This document shows, piece by piece, positions 50,066 to 59,857 of a stretch of DNA of 64,000 bases. The stretch comes from Flavobacterium fluviale (GTDB lineage: Bacteria > Bacteroidota > Bacteroidia > Flavobacteriales > Flavobacteriaceae). The stretch lies in contig NZ_CP030261.1 of assembly GCF_003312915.1 (NCBI RefSeq), positions 2,976,001 through 3,040,000 of the forward strand. The letters are read 5' to 3'. The first letter of the stretch is position 1, and each line of letters opens with the position of its first letter. Position numbers and translations under genes: made by a program. Below the pieces are notes generated by a model. The model saw only the letters and a list, made by a program, of their open reading frames with translations, was not told the origin of the DNA and did not search any database.

Positions 50066-52990
50066 CTATAACTTACTTAGTGGTATTGCTTTACTGCTTG
50101 CATTTGTTTTTAAGAAATAAATTCCAGAGGCAAGTTCAGAAATTGAAATTAGATTTCCTGAACCTTGTTTAATTTTACTTCCTCCGGTAGAATATAAAGT
50201 CCATTCCAGTTCTTTTGACAAATGAAATATTCCTTTTGAAGGATTTGGATAAACCATAATTTTGTTAGATTCTCCATTCGGATTTTCAACACCTAAATTA
50301 CAGTTTTCAACCATAAAAGAAACATTTTTAGTGTTACTTCCGTTTGTATTGGTTACCGTTAATGAAATATCTCGTGTTCCTTCCGTAGAAAAAATTACCG
50401 AGTGCGGACCAATTCCTGCGGCGGTTGCGGGTTGTGCGCCAGTACCAAAATTCCACGAATAAGTATCAACAGTTCCGATAGAAACAGAGGTAAAGGTAAC
50501 AGCATTATTCAAGCATCCCATTTGCGGTGTAAATTCAAAATCTGCAATAGGACTTGTTGTGCTTCCTGATAGTACAAATTCCATCTTATTTACATTTGTA
50601 TCATTTTCGTCAAAATATAAAGTAATTACATGCGTGCCTTGTGTTAATACTATATTTGGAATTGTCACAGTCTGCCAGTTTTGAAAACCTCCTGTATTTG
50701 GAATATTAATAACTCCGGTCGCATTTACGCCATCTACTTCAAGATGTAGTTTTCGGGTATTATAAGGTGTAGCAACTCTAAGATTTATGGTATAGTTTCC
50801 TGTTGTATTCACTTTTGCGGTGTATTTGAGCCATTCATCTTTGGCTACATATGCAAGATTAAATCCGCCTTCATTACAAACCTCAGTTCCAACTCCATCG
50901 CCTGGTCTGTACGCAGTATCGCCGCCGCCATTTTTATCTAAAAAAGCTCCCGGGCCAATGTCATAATTTTCAGCTTCTATAATCCCTGGGATTTGAGCAA
51001 TAATTCCTTGATAAGGTGCGTTTTGCAATGTTGTAGGAGTGTAAATTGCGGTATAAGTAATCGTTCCAGATGCGGGTGCTTTAAAAGTCTGGTTAGCAGT
51101 TCCGCCTTGGCTCCAATGATCAAAATCATAACGAATATTACCAGCATACTGAGGCGTTGGTGCATTTAAAGTTTGTAAAGCAGCATTGGCAACGACCTGT
51201 TTTGTTGAAGGCGCTGTAACTGGTTTTTGATTGAATTCTAAATTAAGAGGAACTGGCGAACTTGCAGCGGTTACATCAACCAAATTTGGTTTAATGTCAA
51301 CAAAACTCGTTCCTGTTAACCCGTTGCTGTCGGTTACTTTTACAGTAAAACGATACCAAACATTTGGCGTTTTTTCACCCTGATTCGAAGCTGTAAAGTT
51401 CCCTGATTTTACACCTTGCGGACTTGCCCCTGGATGCGAGTGGCCGGCTCCAGGAACATCTTCATGAAAAAGATCAATACTCCACGCGAAGGCACTTGCG
51501 GGTAGTGTTCCATCCTCGATATCAGTGGCTGCGGCTTCAAAAGGCACAATATCATCAGCATTCCATTTTAATGCAGGTAACGGAGAAACAATAGTAACAG
51601 TTGGTGCGTTGCTAAAAGGTGTCACAGTTAATGTGGCAGGATTGCTGGTTACATTTCCAGCTGTATTTGAAACAATCACTCGGTAAGCACCAGCACTTAC
51701 ATTGGTTACATTTGGTATAGTAAAACTGGCACCTGTTGCACCATTGATATTTATGTTATTGAACTGCCATTGATAAGTTAGACCAGTACCGCTCGCAGAA
51801 ACGGTAAAAGTGACAGGATTAGTCTGCATTATAGATTGAGAAACTGGATGATTGACAATTGTTGGTGCTGCAGTTTCAATATAATCGAGTTTGATTAAAG
51901 AACCGTTGTTTCCGTAAGCGCAATAATAGATATAACCATCATTTCCAAGCATCATTCCGAGAGCATATTGCTGCGCCTGCGGAACGGTAAAGAAAGTTGT
52001 AGAAACAGGATCAGCAATATTAGGATCAAAAGATCGAATTTCGGTTCTCACGTAATCTTTAATGATAAATTTTCCTTGAAGATTAGGATAACGAGAAATT
52101 GCTGGATTATAAAGAAGACCATTTGTTAATGCATTTCCAATACTCCCTGTAGCATAAGTAAATATCGGATTGGTAAATAAATTGGTTTCCGTTTGTTTTC
52201 CATCGCCTCCCTGCGGATGTCCCCAAGCATAATTGCGAATGGCAGGATTGCTGATTTCATTTACTTCTTCCCAAGATGTTCCCACATCCAGCACATATAA
52301 CTTATTCGCAGCTTCATTTGGAACCAGTCTCCAAGGGTTTCTAAAACCGTAAACCCAGATGCTTTGTCTTTGCACGGAGCCGCTTCCATAATAAGGATTT
52401 CCTGGAGCAGGCTGTCCATCTTCTGTTAAACGAAGAATTTTCCCCTTATAGGTATCTAAATCTTGGGAGTTGGTGTTGAGCTGACTATCACCGACAGTAA
52501 CATAAAGATATCCGTTGAAGAATTTTAAATCTCCTCCGTTATGAAATCCGCCGCCAATAGGTTCCAAAAGCAGAATTTCCTGTCTGCTGACTACCTGATT
52601 GGCGTTATCGATTTTAACTCTCTCAATTCGGTGACGTACTACGGTTCCATCATTAATAGCGTAAAAAACATAGATAAAACCATTTGCGGCGAAGTTTGGA
52701 TGCAGGGTTAAACCAAGTAATCCCTGCTCACTGTCTGTTATGGTTGCAACTGTAAAAACGGTTGAAACGATATTGTTTTGAAACACTTTTACAATACCGC
52801 CTCTTTCTGCAATAAAAATTCTTCCATCAGGCGATTGTTCCAGTGCTAGTCCTTCTCTAATGACAGCTGTAGGAGCTAGGTTTTGGGTAATATACTGTGA
52901 GTAGGATTTCGATGAAATCAATAAAACAAATAGCAGCAGGAAGTGACTAAATAAAGGATTGAAAATGTTAAAAGGTAGAGTTTTTCTCAT
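50066..52990 (-). CDS. Secreted PQQ-type sugar dehydrogenase with Ig, CBM6, PKD and T9SS domains
   Basis: This 974-residue exported protein begins with a signal peptide (LLLFVLLISSKSYSQ). Residues of about 35-370 are a glucose/sorbosone dehydrogenase beta-propeller (LEQSPDGRIFIAERGGIVKV, QGLLGLTLHPNFAANGFIYV, GGGFHNGGDLKFFNGYLYV, VYGFRNPWRLV). An Ig-like domain (about 378-455), a linker domain, a CBM6-like module (IIEAENYDIGPGAF ... EVDGVN ... MEFVLSG, about 665-810) and a PKD domain (ADFEFTPQMGCLNNAVTF, SWNFGTGAQP) follow. The end is a type A T9SS sorting domain (MVYPNPSKGIFHL ... SGIYFLK). It is thus probably secreted or surface-bound and oxidises a sugar in a polysaccharide context. Confidence 0.9.
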   Translation of the reverse strand: MRKTLPFNIFNPLFSHFLLLFVLLISSKSYSQYITQNLAPTAVIREGLALEQSPDGRIFIAERGGIVKVFQNNIVSTVFTVATITDSEQGLLGLTLHPNFAANGFIYVFYAINDGTVVRHRIERVKIDNANQVVSRQEILLLEPIGGGFHNGGDLKFFNGYLYVTVGDSQLNTNSQDLDTYKGKILRLTEDGQPAPGNPYYGSGSVQRQSIWVYGFRNPWRLVPNEAANKLYVLDVGTSWEEVNEISNPAIRNYAWGHPQGGDGKQTETNLFTNPIFTYATGSIGNALTNGLLYNPAISRYPNLQGKFIIKDYVRTEIRSFDPNIADPVSTTFFTVPQAQQYALGMMLGNDGYIYYCAYGNNGSLIKLDYIETAAPTIVNHPVSQSIMQTNPVTFTVSASGTGLTYQWQFNNININGATGASFTIPNVTNVSAGAYRVIVSNTAGNVTSNPATLTVTPFSNAPTVTIVSPLPALKWNADDIVPFEAAATDIEDGTLPASAFAWSIDLFHEDVPGAGHSHPGASPQGVKSGNFTASNQGEKTPNVWYRFTVKVTDSNGLTGTSFVDIKPNLVDVTAASSPVPLNLEFNQKPVTAPSTKQVVANAALQTLNAPTPQYAGNIRYDFDHWSQGGTANQTFKAPASGTITYTAIYTPTTLQNAPYQGIIAQIPGIIEAENYDIGPGAFLDKNGGGDTAYRPGDGVGTEVCNEGGFNLAYVAKDEWLKYTAKVNTTGNYTINLRVATPYNTRKLHLEVDGVNATGVINIPNTGGFQNWQTVTIPNIVLTQGTHVITLYFDENDTNVNKMEFVLSGSTTSPIADFEFTPQMGCLNNAVTFTSVSIGTVDTYSWNFGTGAQPATAAGIGPHSVIFSTEGTRDISLTVTNTNGSNTKNVSFMVENCNLGVENPNGESNKIMVYPNPSKGIFHLSKELEWTLYSTGGSKIKQGSGNLISISELASGIYFLKTNASSKAIPLSKL

Positions 52991-53170
52991 AATTATTCAG
53001 AATTTTTTAATGATTTGGGTGATCAAATTTAATCTTTTTCTGTATAATTATTTAGTTTCTAACGATTTCTTTTAGATTATTTAATCCCTAAAATTTACCA
53101 TTTTCCTAAAGTCTATATTCCCTCAGATTTAGCAGATTTTTATAAAAATGAATGAATTCTAATTCATATA

Positions 53171-54448
53171 TTATTTCTCAATTATCATAGTAACTCCCTG
53201 TCCGCCGGCTGCACAAATAGAGATAAAACCTTTTCCTGAACCTTTTTCGTTAAGTAATTTTGCCATTACGCCAATGATTCTGCCGCCCGTTGCGGCAAAC
53301 GGGTGCGCCGCGGCAAGACTGCTTCCTTTTACGTTTAATTTATTTCGATCGATAGCTCCTAAAGCTTTTTTTAAACCAATTGATTCGCTGAGCTCTGGAC
53401 TTTCCCAAATTTTTAAGGTGGCTAAAACCTGTGCGGCAAAAGCTTCGTGAATTTCATAATAATCAAAGTCCTGAAGATTTAATCCAGCTTTTTCGAGCAT
53501 TCTAGAAGCAGCAAATAGGGGAGCTAACAAAAGATTCTGCTGATTTTTAACGTACTCAATTGCAGCAATTTCTGCAAAAGAAATGTACGCTAAAATAGGA
53601 AGTCCCTGCTCTTTTGCCCATTCTTCACTTGCAAGTAGAATACAAGAAGCTCCGTCTGTTAAAGGCGTAGAATTACCCGCTGTCAAAGTACCGTTTACTT
53701 TATCGAAGGCTGGATTTAGTTTGGCTAATTTTTCAATTGTACTGTCTTTTCTTAAATTGTTGTCTTTTTCCAATCCATTAAAAGGCGTAATCATATCATC
53801 AAAAAAGCCTTCATCATATGCTTTTGCCATATTCAAATGACTTTTTAAAGCAAATTGATCTTGATCTTCTCGAGATATTTTATAATGTTTGGCAGTAATT
53901 TCGGTATGTCCGCCCATTGAAAGTCCTGTCTGCGATTCTTCATTTTTAGGAACCAACGGACTCAAATCTTTGGGACGAAGTTTTAGAAATAATTTGATTT
54001 TTTCGCCTAATGATTTCGCTTTTCTAGCATCTAATAATATTTTTCTAAGCTTCTCACTTACAGCAATCGGCATATCACTGATAGAATCGACACCGCCGGC
54101 AATTCCAGATTCAATTTGTCCTAGGGCAATTTTATTGGCGATATAAATGGCACTTTCAATTCCAGTATCACAGGCCTGCTGTAGATCGCACGCAGGAGTT
54201 GCAGGATCAAGACTAGTCTGCATCACACATTCGCGGATCAAATTGTTATCGTAAGTATGTTTAATAACGGCTCCACCGGCAACTTCTCCTAGTAATTTTC
54301 CTTTCAGCTCGTATTTATCAATAAGACCATTTAATGCTGCGGTCATCATTTCTTTATTGCCAACATTAGAATACGCTGTATTGGCTCTTGCAAAAGGTAT
54401 TCTGTTATAACCTACAATGGCTACTTTTCTTATTGTATCTGGCTTCAT
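53171..54448 (-). CDS. Thiolase family acetyl-CoA acyltransferase (FadI-like)
   Basis: This 425-residue thiolase has the nucleophilic Cys in LQQACDTGIESA (about residue 88), the NEAF-type motif as EIHEAFAAQVLATL with its His, the HPFAATGGRI loop, and the second catalytic Cys in ISICAAGGQGVTM. The FadI-type length and internal AGNSTPLTDGASC fit degradative 3-ketoacyl-CoA thiolases. It cleaves 3-ketoacyl-CoA or condenses acetyl-CoA. No other beta-oxidation gene is linked, so direction is unresolved. It is a lone minus-strand gene. Confidence 0.92.
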   Translation of the reverse strand: MKPDTIRKVAIVGYNRIPFARANTAYSNVGNKEMMTAALNGLIDKYELKGKLLGEVAGGAVIKHTYDNNLIRECVMQTSLDPATPACDLQQACDTGIESAIYIANKIALGQIESGIAGGVDSISDMPIAVSEKLRKILLDARKAKSLGEKIKLFLKLRPKDLSPLVPKNEESQTGLSMGGHTEITAKHYKISREDQDQFALKSHLNMAKAYDEGFFDDMITPFNGLEKDNNLRKDSTIEKLAKLNPAFDKVNGTLTAGNSTPLTDGASCILLASEEWAKEQGLPILAYISFAEIAAIEYVKNQQNLLLAPLFAASRMLEKAGLNLQDFDYYEIHEAFAAQVLATLKIWESPELSESIGLKKALGAIDRNKLNVKGSSLAAAHPFAATGGRIIGVMAKLLNEKGSGKGFISICAAGGQGVTMIIEK

Positions 54449-54686
54449 GTCAATATTTTATTAAGTGAATTTTTTTTGAATTTGCAATTATAAAGATAAA
54501 AAGAGAATCTGGTATAATACTTAACCTAGGTTAATTTATCAGGAAATAACTTAAAGAAAGCTTTTGAATCGAATTTTCGTGCTGATTGTCTGTAAATTGT
54601 TAGATTTATTTAGAATGAATAAAAATAATTTGGAAAACCGAATATTTGAAATTACTTTTGCCCAGCAATTTAAAATCAAAACCAAA

Positions 54687-57089
54687 ATGAAAATAATATT
54701 TAATAAGGGAGTTTACGTTTTTGCGCTTCTATTATGTTCTATAACAATGATGGGACAGGAGTTCGGGAAAGTGGCTGGTAAAGTTTCTTTGAGTGGTAAT
54801 ACGGCTGCCGAAAATATAGCTGTAACTTTAAAAGGAACTAAATATTCTGACGTTACGACTGTCTCAGGACAATATGAAATTACGAGAGTAAAACCAGGAA
54901 ATTATACTATTGTAGTTAGTGCACTAGGTATTGATCCCGTTGAAGCCAATATAGTAGTAACAGCAAAACAAACGACGACTAAAAACTTTTCGTTAAACGA
55001 AAGTCAAGAAGATCTTCAGGAAGTAGTAATTACTAAAAATAAATACAAGCAGGATAAACCATCTATGTCTCTGCGTTTGCAGACACCAGTTTTAGAGATT
55101 CCGCAAAACATACAAATTGTAAGTGCTCAAACCTTAAAAGATCAGCAGATTACAAGTATGAGTGATGGAGTAATCCGTAACGTGAGTGGTGCTGTACGTT
55201 TGGAGCATTGGGGAGATTTGTATACGAATATTACCATGAGAGGTTCGCAAATTCAGGCATTTAGAAACGGATTTAATGTAGTTTCATCTTTTTGGGGTCC
55301 GTTAACAGAAGATATGAGTTTTGTAGATCATATCGAATTTGTAAAAGGACCGGCTGGATTTATGCTTTCGAGCGGGGATCCAAGCGGACTTTATAATGTC
55401 GTGACTAAAAAACCAACAGGAGTTACAAAAGGTGAAGTTAGTGCGATCGTAGGGAGCTATGATTTCTACCGAGTAAGTGTAGACCTTGACGGAAAATTAG
55501 ATAAAAAAGGAAAATTATTATACCGTTTTAACGGAGCTGCGCAAAAGAAAGGTTCATTCCGTCCATTTGAACATAATGACCGCTATGTAATTGCACCAGT
55601 AATTTCATATCAATTTGATGACAAAACAAAATTGACATTTGAGTACAACTTTCAATATGCAAATATGACAGAAGTTGGTTCTTATTATGTATTTGGACCA
55701 AAAGCGGGAGGATATGCCACTATGCCGCGTGATTTCACAATGACAGCACCAGGTTTACCTGATACCAATATTCAGGATCACAGTGGTTATTTACAATTTG
55801 AACATAAATTCGATGACAACTGGAAATTAACAGCTCAGACTTCTTATTTCAAATATCTACAGCAAGGATATAGTTCTTGGCCGTCTGCTGTAGGACCTGT
55901 AACAACACCAAATGGAGATATTGCAAACGGTGAAATTATTAGAAATGTGGGTATCTGGGATGCAGATAGTAATATGTTTTTAGGACAGATTTTCGTAAAT
56001 GGTAAATTTAATACTGGAGCAGTAAGCCATAAAATTTTAGGAGGAATAGATTTAGGAGATAAAGATTATGCTGCAGATTGGGGACAATCTCATGATCTTG
56101 ACACGGCTGATAACCCTTTTAATATTTATAACCCAAATTATGGAACTCCATCAAACGGGTTTCCTCAATTTGATCACGATACGCCGCTTAGTCAAAGAGC
56201 AGGGGGACTTTATGGTACAGAATATGCTGCGGCTTATGTTCAGGATGAACTTGGTTTCTTTCGTAACAGATTAAGATTAACCCTTGCAGCGAGGTATACA
56301 TGGATTAGACAGACTAACAGTTATGAGGTTGATCCAACAGAGGACAGCCATATAACACCGCGTGCAGGTTTAAGTTATTCTATTACTGATGACTTCGCAG
56401 TTTACGGATTATATGATCAAGCTTTTATACCTCAATCAGGATTAGTTAGAGATGGTGAATTAAAACCATTAACGGGTAACAACGTCGAATTTGGTATCAA
56501 AAAAGATTGGTTCGATGGTTCATGGAATACGACCTTATCTGTATACAATATTTTGAAAAAAAATGAATTAACTAGCGATCCATTAAGTAATCCGCAAAAA
56601 CCAACTAAAATTGTGTTAGGCGAAAAAAGAGCGCAAGGTTTTGAATTTGATTTAAGAGGAAAAATATTTGATGGTCTTAACTTGATTGCAAATTATGCCT
56701 TTACAGAATCTATTGTAACGGAATCTAATGTGCGCGGAATTAATGTAGGTGCGGTAGTTCCTGGATATTCAAAACATACTGCAAATGCATGGTTAAATTA
56801 TACCGTTCAATCTGGTAAAGTAAAAGGACTAGGAGCTTCTATTGGAGGAACTTTCCTTGACGGACGCCAGACTGACACTTGGGGAGAAGGTCTTGAGAAA
56901 CTACCGACTTATTTTAAACTAGACGGAGGTTTATCTTATGAAATTGGAAAAGTAAAAGTTACAGCAAACGTATTTAATATTTTAGATAAATACTTATACA
57001 GTGGTTCTTACTATGAGTGGCTGCAGGCATACTACTGGCAGGCTGAGGCAGGAAGAAACTTTAGAGTTGGCGTTACTTACAAATTCTAA
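54687..57089 (+). CDS. TonB-dependent siderophore-type receptor
   Basis: This 800-residue outer-membrane receptor has a signal peptide (VYVFALLLCSITMMGQ), a carboxypeptidase-like domain (KVAGKVSLSGNTAAENIAV), a plug (LEIPQNIQIVSAQTLKDQQI, ITMRGSQIQAFRNGFNV, IEFVKGPAGFMLSSGDPSG, LYNVVTKKPTG) and a barrel with FGIKKDWFDGSWNTTLSVYN and the aromatic end FRVGVTYKF. It most resembles FhuE/FpvA-type ferric-siderophore receptors, though ligand identity is inferred. ATG 54687 matches the signal peptide; the longer reading from 54564 adds 41 unlikely residues. It stands alone with a strong terminator. Confidence 0.9.
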   Translation: MKIIFNKGVYVFALLLCSITMMGQEFGKVAGKVSLSGNTAAENIAVTLKGTKYSDVTTVSGQYEITRVKPGNYTIVVSALGIDPVEANIVVTAKQTTTKNFSLNESQEDLQEVVITKNKYKQDKPSMSLRLQTPVLEIPQNIQIVSAQTLKDQQITSMSDGVIRNVSGAVRLEHWGDLYTNITMRGSQIQAFRNGFNVVSSFWGPLTEDMSFVDHIEFVKGPAGFMLSSGDPSGLYNVVTKKPTGVTKGEVSAIVGSYDFYRVSVDLDGKLDKKGKLLYRFNGAAQKKGSFRPFEHNDRYVIAPVISYQFDDKTKLTFEYNFQYANMTEVGSYYVFGPKAGGYATMPRDFTMTAPGLPDTNIQDHSGYLQFEHKFDDNWKLTAQTSYFKYLQQGYSSWPSAVGPVTTPNGDIANGEIIRNVGIWDADSNMFLGQIFVNGKFNTGAVSHKILGGIDLGDKDYAADWGQSHDLDTADNPFNIYNPNYGTPSNGFPQFDHDTPLSQRAGGLYGTEYAAAYVQDELGFFRNRLRLTLAARYTWIRQTNSYEVDPTEDSHITPRAGLSYSITDDFAVYGLYDQAFIPQSGLVRDGELKPLTGNNVEFGIKKDWFDGSWNTTLSVYNILKKNELTSDPLSNPQKPTKIVLGEKRAQGFEFDLRGKIFDGLNLIANYAFTESIVTESNVRGINVGAVVPGYSKHTANAWLNYTVQSGKVKGLGASIGGTFLDGRQTDTWGEGLEKLPTYFKLDGGLSYEIGKVKVTANVFNILDKYLYSGSYYEWLQAYYWQAEAGRNFRVGVTYKF

Positions 57090-57105
57090 ATAGATTTGTT
57101 TTTTT

Positions 57106-57146
57106 AGGCTCAAAGGAATAGAGGTGCAAAGGTTCAAAGGTTTAAT
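57106..57146. repeat. Fragment of the CAAAGGTTCAAAGG repeat
   Basis: GGCTCAAAGGAATAGAGGTGCAAAGGTTCAAAGG resembles one arm of the inverted repeat at 6247-6370; no clear second arm lies here. A separate short fragment, AATCTCTGAAATCTGTGGC, lies at about 57310-57328. Confidence 0.5.
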
Positions 57147-57202
57147 ACCAGAGTTTGAATTTTTGAATTGTCTCCAGTTTTAACTGGTAAAAATTAAGAT
57201 TG

Positions 57203-57244
57203 AAAAAGGCTTTAGCAAAACTATTATTTTGCTAAAGCCTTTTT
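57203..57244. terminator. Bidirectional terminator
   Basis: A perfect 18-bp stem, AAAAAGGCTTTAGCAAAA (57203-57220) with its complement at 57227-57244 and a 6-nt loop, lies between the convergent receptor and LLM oxidoreductase genes. Confidence 0.9.
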
Positions 57245-57335
57245 GTTTTAATTGATAAAATTTTAAAGATTCTCTCATTTTCAGAAATCGAAGAAAGGAA
57301 ATCCTTTTAATCTCTGAAATCTGTGGCATAAAAAA

Positions 57336-58358
57336 CTATCCCTTTCTAATCAAAGGAATCAGTTTTGTTCCAATTAACTCTATGGCATTCATTAATTGTA
57401 TGTGTGTTAATCCAGCGTTGTCCATTTGAAATGTAAATCGATCGACGTCGCCAAGTGCTTCACTGTGACGCAGGATTTTCTCTGCAGCTCTTTCAGGGCT
57501 TCCGACAATTAAAACACCTAAGTCATCAATTAATCCGTCAAATTTATCTTTTGTAACTGGCGGCCAGCCGCGTTCTCTTCCTAATTTTGTCCATAACTCC
57601 GCATAACCTGGATAATAATCAGCAATGGCATTTTCTGTTGTTTTACCAACGTATCCTGGAGAATGTATTCCTACTTTTAATTCTTCTGGTTTATATCCTG
57701 CAGTTTTTCCAGCCTGACGGTATAAATCAATTAAAGGCTTAAAACGATGAGTTTGTCCGCCAATAATGGCAACCATTAACGGAAGTCCAAGCGAACCTGC
57801 TCTGATAAAAGATTCAGGTGTTCCGCCAACTCCAAGCCAAATCGGTAATTTTTCTTGTATAGCTCGTGGATATACAGGAAGATTATGGATCGCTGGGCGA
57901 AATTTTCCTTCCCATGTCACAAATTCATTGTCACGAATATGCAAAAGTAAATCTAATTTTTCGCTGAAAAGGGCATTATAGTCATTTAGATTATAGCCGA
58001 AAAGGGGATAAGCTTCAATAGAAGAGCCACGCCCTACAACAATTTCTGCCCTTCCTTTTGAAACCAGATCCAAAGTCGCAAAACTCTGATACACACGTAC
58101 AGGATCGGCCGCACTCAAAACCGAAACAGCACTCGCTAAACGTATATTTTTTGTTCTGCCCGCCGCCGCACTTAATATTACAGCTGTTGCAGAATCTAAA
58201 AACTCTTTTTTATGATGTTCGCCAATTCCGAAAACATCAAGGCCAACCTGATCTGCAAATTCAATTCTTTGCAGCAATTGCTCCATCGCATCAACACTGC
58301 TCAAAGTGTTGTTATCTCCATACATTGCCGAAGCAAAACTGTCTATTCCTATTTCCAT
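57336..58358 (-). CDS. LLM-class flavin-dependent oxidoreductase
   Basis: This 340-residue protein matches the bacterial luciferase-like monooxygenase family: EFADQVGLDVFGIGEHHKKE near the N-terminus, RLASAVSVLSAADPVRVYQSF, KGRAEIVVGRGSSIEAYPLFG, and LPIWLGVGGTPESFIRAGSLG. It binds FMN (or F420) as a TIM barrel and probably hydroxylates or oxidises a small organic compound; the substrate is unknown. It stands alone between a terminator and an inverted repeat. Confidence 0.9.
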   Translation of the reverse strand: MEIGIDSFASAMYGDNNTLSSVDAMEQLLQRIEFADQVGLDVFGIGEHHKKEFLDSATAVILSAAAGRTKNIRLASAVSVLSAADPVRVYQSFATLDLVSKGRAEIVVGRGSSIEAYPLFGYNLNDYNALFSEKLDLLLHIRDNEFVTWEGKFRPAIHNLPVYPRAIQEKLPIWLGVGGTPESFIRAGSLGLPLMVAIIGGQTHRFKPLIDLYRQAGKTAGYKPEELKVGIHSPGYVGKTTENAIADYYPGYAELWTKLGRERGWPPVTKDKFDGLIDDLGVLIVGSPERAAEKILRHSEALGDVDRFTFQMDNAGLTHIQLMNAIELIGTKLIPLIRKG

Positions 58359-58376
58359 ATATTTTTGATTTTCTTT

Positions 58377-58509
58377 AGGCAGTAAGCTATAAGCTTTAGA
58401 CTTTGCTAAAAAGCTTATAGTCTACAGCTATATTAATGATTGTAAAAGGTAAGCATAAAGTTTTAAAGCATTTTAGGAAAGCCTACAGCCTATAGCTTAA
58501 AGCCTACTG
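58377..58509. repeat. Intergenic inverted repeat (GCAGTAAGCTATAAGCTTTA type)
   Basis: GCAGTAAGCTATAAGCTTTAG near 58379 is mirrored imperfectly by CTATAGCTTAAAGCCTACTGC ending at about 58510. The internal text repeats AAGCTTATAG and CCTACAGCC. It fills the gap between the LLM and DUF1634 genes and differs from the CGCAAAG family. Confidence 0.7.
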
Positions 58510-58515
58510 CGAATA

Positions 58516-58923
58516 TTAATGTGAGAATCCGAATGAAATACTGATAATGATGATCGTAATTACAATTAATGTTATTCCTACATACAAATAATCTTTCTCC
58601 AATAAAAACGAAAACAGTGATAGTAAAACCCGCAGTACTGGAGTTAAAAAGAGTAAAACAATACCCGTAAATATTAATGATTCTCCGTTTCCTTGAACTG
58701 CACCGTTGTAAACATCTGCGATTACTTCAAATATATTGCGGTCATTTTCCTTAAAAACAGAATAATCTTCTATTTGGCTTCCGTTGTGCATTAAATACAC
58801 AATTCCTCCCATAAAAGCTACCGCTAACGAAATCCAAACCCCATAACGAAGTAAGTTTCCTATGATTGACTGAAAGTCTTTTTCTCCAAATTTTTCTTCT
58901 TGTACCATCTTAGATTTTTCCAT
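58516..58923 (-). CDS. DUF1634 membrane protein
   Basis: This 135-residue protein has three TM helices (LLRYGVWISLAVAFMGGIVYL, LIFTGIVLLFLTPVLRVLL, YLYVGITLIVITIIIISISF) and matches DUF1634. This family regularly accompanies TSUP transporters. Its start overlaps the TSUP stop by 14 nt, which implies translational coupling and a joint complex. Its role is probably that of an accessory subunit. Confidence 0.88.
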   Translation of the reverse strand: MEKSKMVQEEKFGEKDFQSIIGNLLRYGVWISLAVAFMGGIVYLMHNGSQIEDYSVFKENDRNIFEVIADVYNGAVQGNGESLIFTGIVLLFLTPVLRVLLSLFSFLLEKDYLYVGITLIVITIIIISISFGFSH

Positions 58924-59746
58924 TTAGTCCGTTATAAATCATATTTACTGCCAAAACGAAAATCAGACAAGCAAAAAAGATTCTCAATTTTTTCGGATTG
59001 GTGCGAACTAATATTTTAGCACCTGCCATAGCTCCAAACAAAACTCCAATTACAACCGGCATACAAATTCCAGGTTCAATATATCCTTTTTGAATATAAA
59101 TGACAGAACTCGCCATTGCTGTCACACCCATCATAAAGTTACTCGTTGTGGTCGAAACCTTAAACGGAACTCTCATAATATTGTCCATTGCAATTACTTT
59201 AAAGGCGCCAGAACCAATTCCGAGTAAACCAGACATCATTCCTGCAATTCCCATCATGCTGAAACCGCCTAGAACATTTTTGGTTCCATAATGAATAATT
59301 TCGCCGTCATGAGAAGGGTAAGTTCCTTCTAATTTTAATTTTTTAGCCAGCGGACTGGATTCTAAAACGATGTGTTCTTCTTTTTTTCGAAGAGAATTAA
59401 CAGCCGAAAAAATCAAGGTTAAACCGAATAAAACGGCTATAAAAGAAGTAGGAGCGACAGTAGAAAGCAATGCGCCGCAAACAGCACCAATTGTGGTTGC
59501 GATTTCGAGAAAAATTCCCATTCGCATATTGGTAATTCCTTCTTTTACATAAGCTGCAGCAGAACCTGAAGAGGTCGCAATAACAGAGACCAAAGCGGCT
59601 CCAATTGCATAATGAATGTCGACTCCGAGAATAATAGTAAGAAGCGGAATGATTATAATGCCGCCTCCCAAGCCTGATAATGAACCGATAAAGCCTGCTA
59701 AAAAGGCACCTAGAATCATTATAAGCGTAAAGGTAAGTATTGTCAT
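58910..59746 (-). CDS. TSUP-family (TauE/SafE) membrane transporter
   Basis: This 278-residue polytopic protein shows the TSUP pattern in two halves: AGFIGSLSGLGGGIIIIPLL at the start, HYAIGAALVSVIATSSGSAA, then MMGIAGMMSGLLGIGSGAFK and STTTSNFMMGVTAMASSV in the second half. The family carries sulfite, sulfonates or other organic anions. About eight TM helices are seen with a soluble loop of about 35 residues in the middle. It is co-transcribed with the DUF1634 gene. The exact cargo cannot be read. Confidence 0.9.
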   Translation of the reverse strand: MTILTFTLIMILGAFLAGFIGSLSGLGGGIIIIPLLTIILGVDIHYAIGAALVSVIATSSGSAAAYVKEGITNMRMGIFLEIATTIGAVCGALLSTVAPTSFIAVLFGLTLIFSAVNSLRKKEEHIVLESSPLAKKLKLEGTYPSHDGEIIHYGTKNVLGGFSMMGIAGMMSGLLGIGSGAFKVIAMDNIMRVPFKVSTTTSNFMMGVTAMASSVIYIQKGYIEPGICMPVVIGVLFGAMAGAKILVRTNPKKLRIFFACLIFVLAVNMIYNGLNGKI

Positions 59747-59857
59747 TAAGATATGTTTTTGTATCTGCTAATTTACGAATACAAATTTGTTCGAAACAGC
59801 ATTATGACCTTAAATATACCTTAAAAATGCTTTGAGGTAAAATTCCCTCATTTGATC

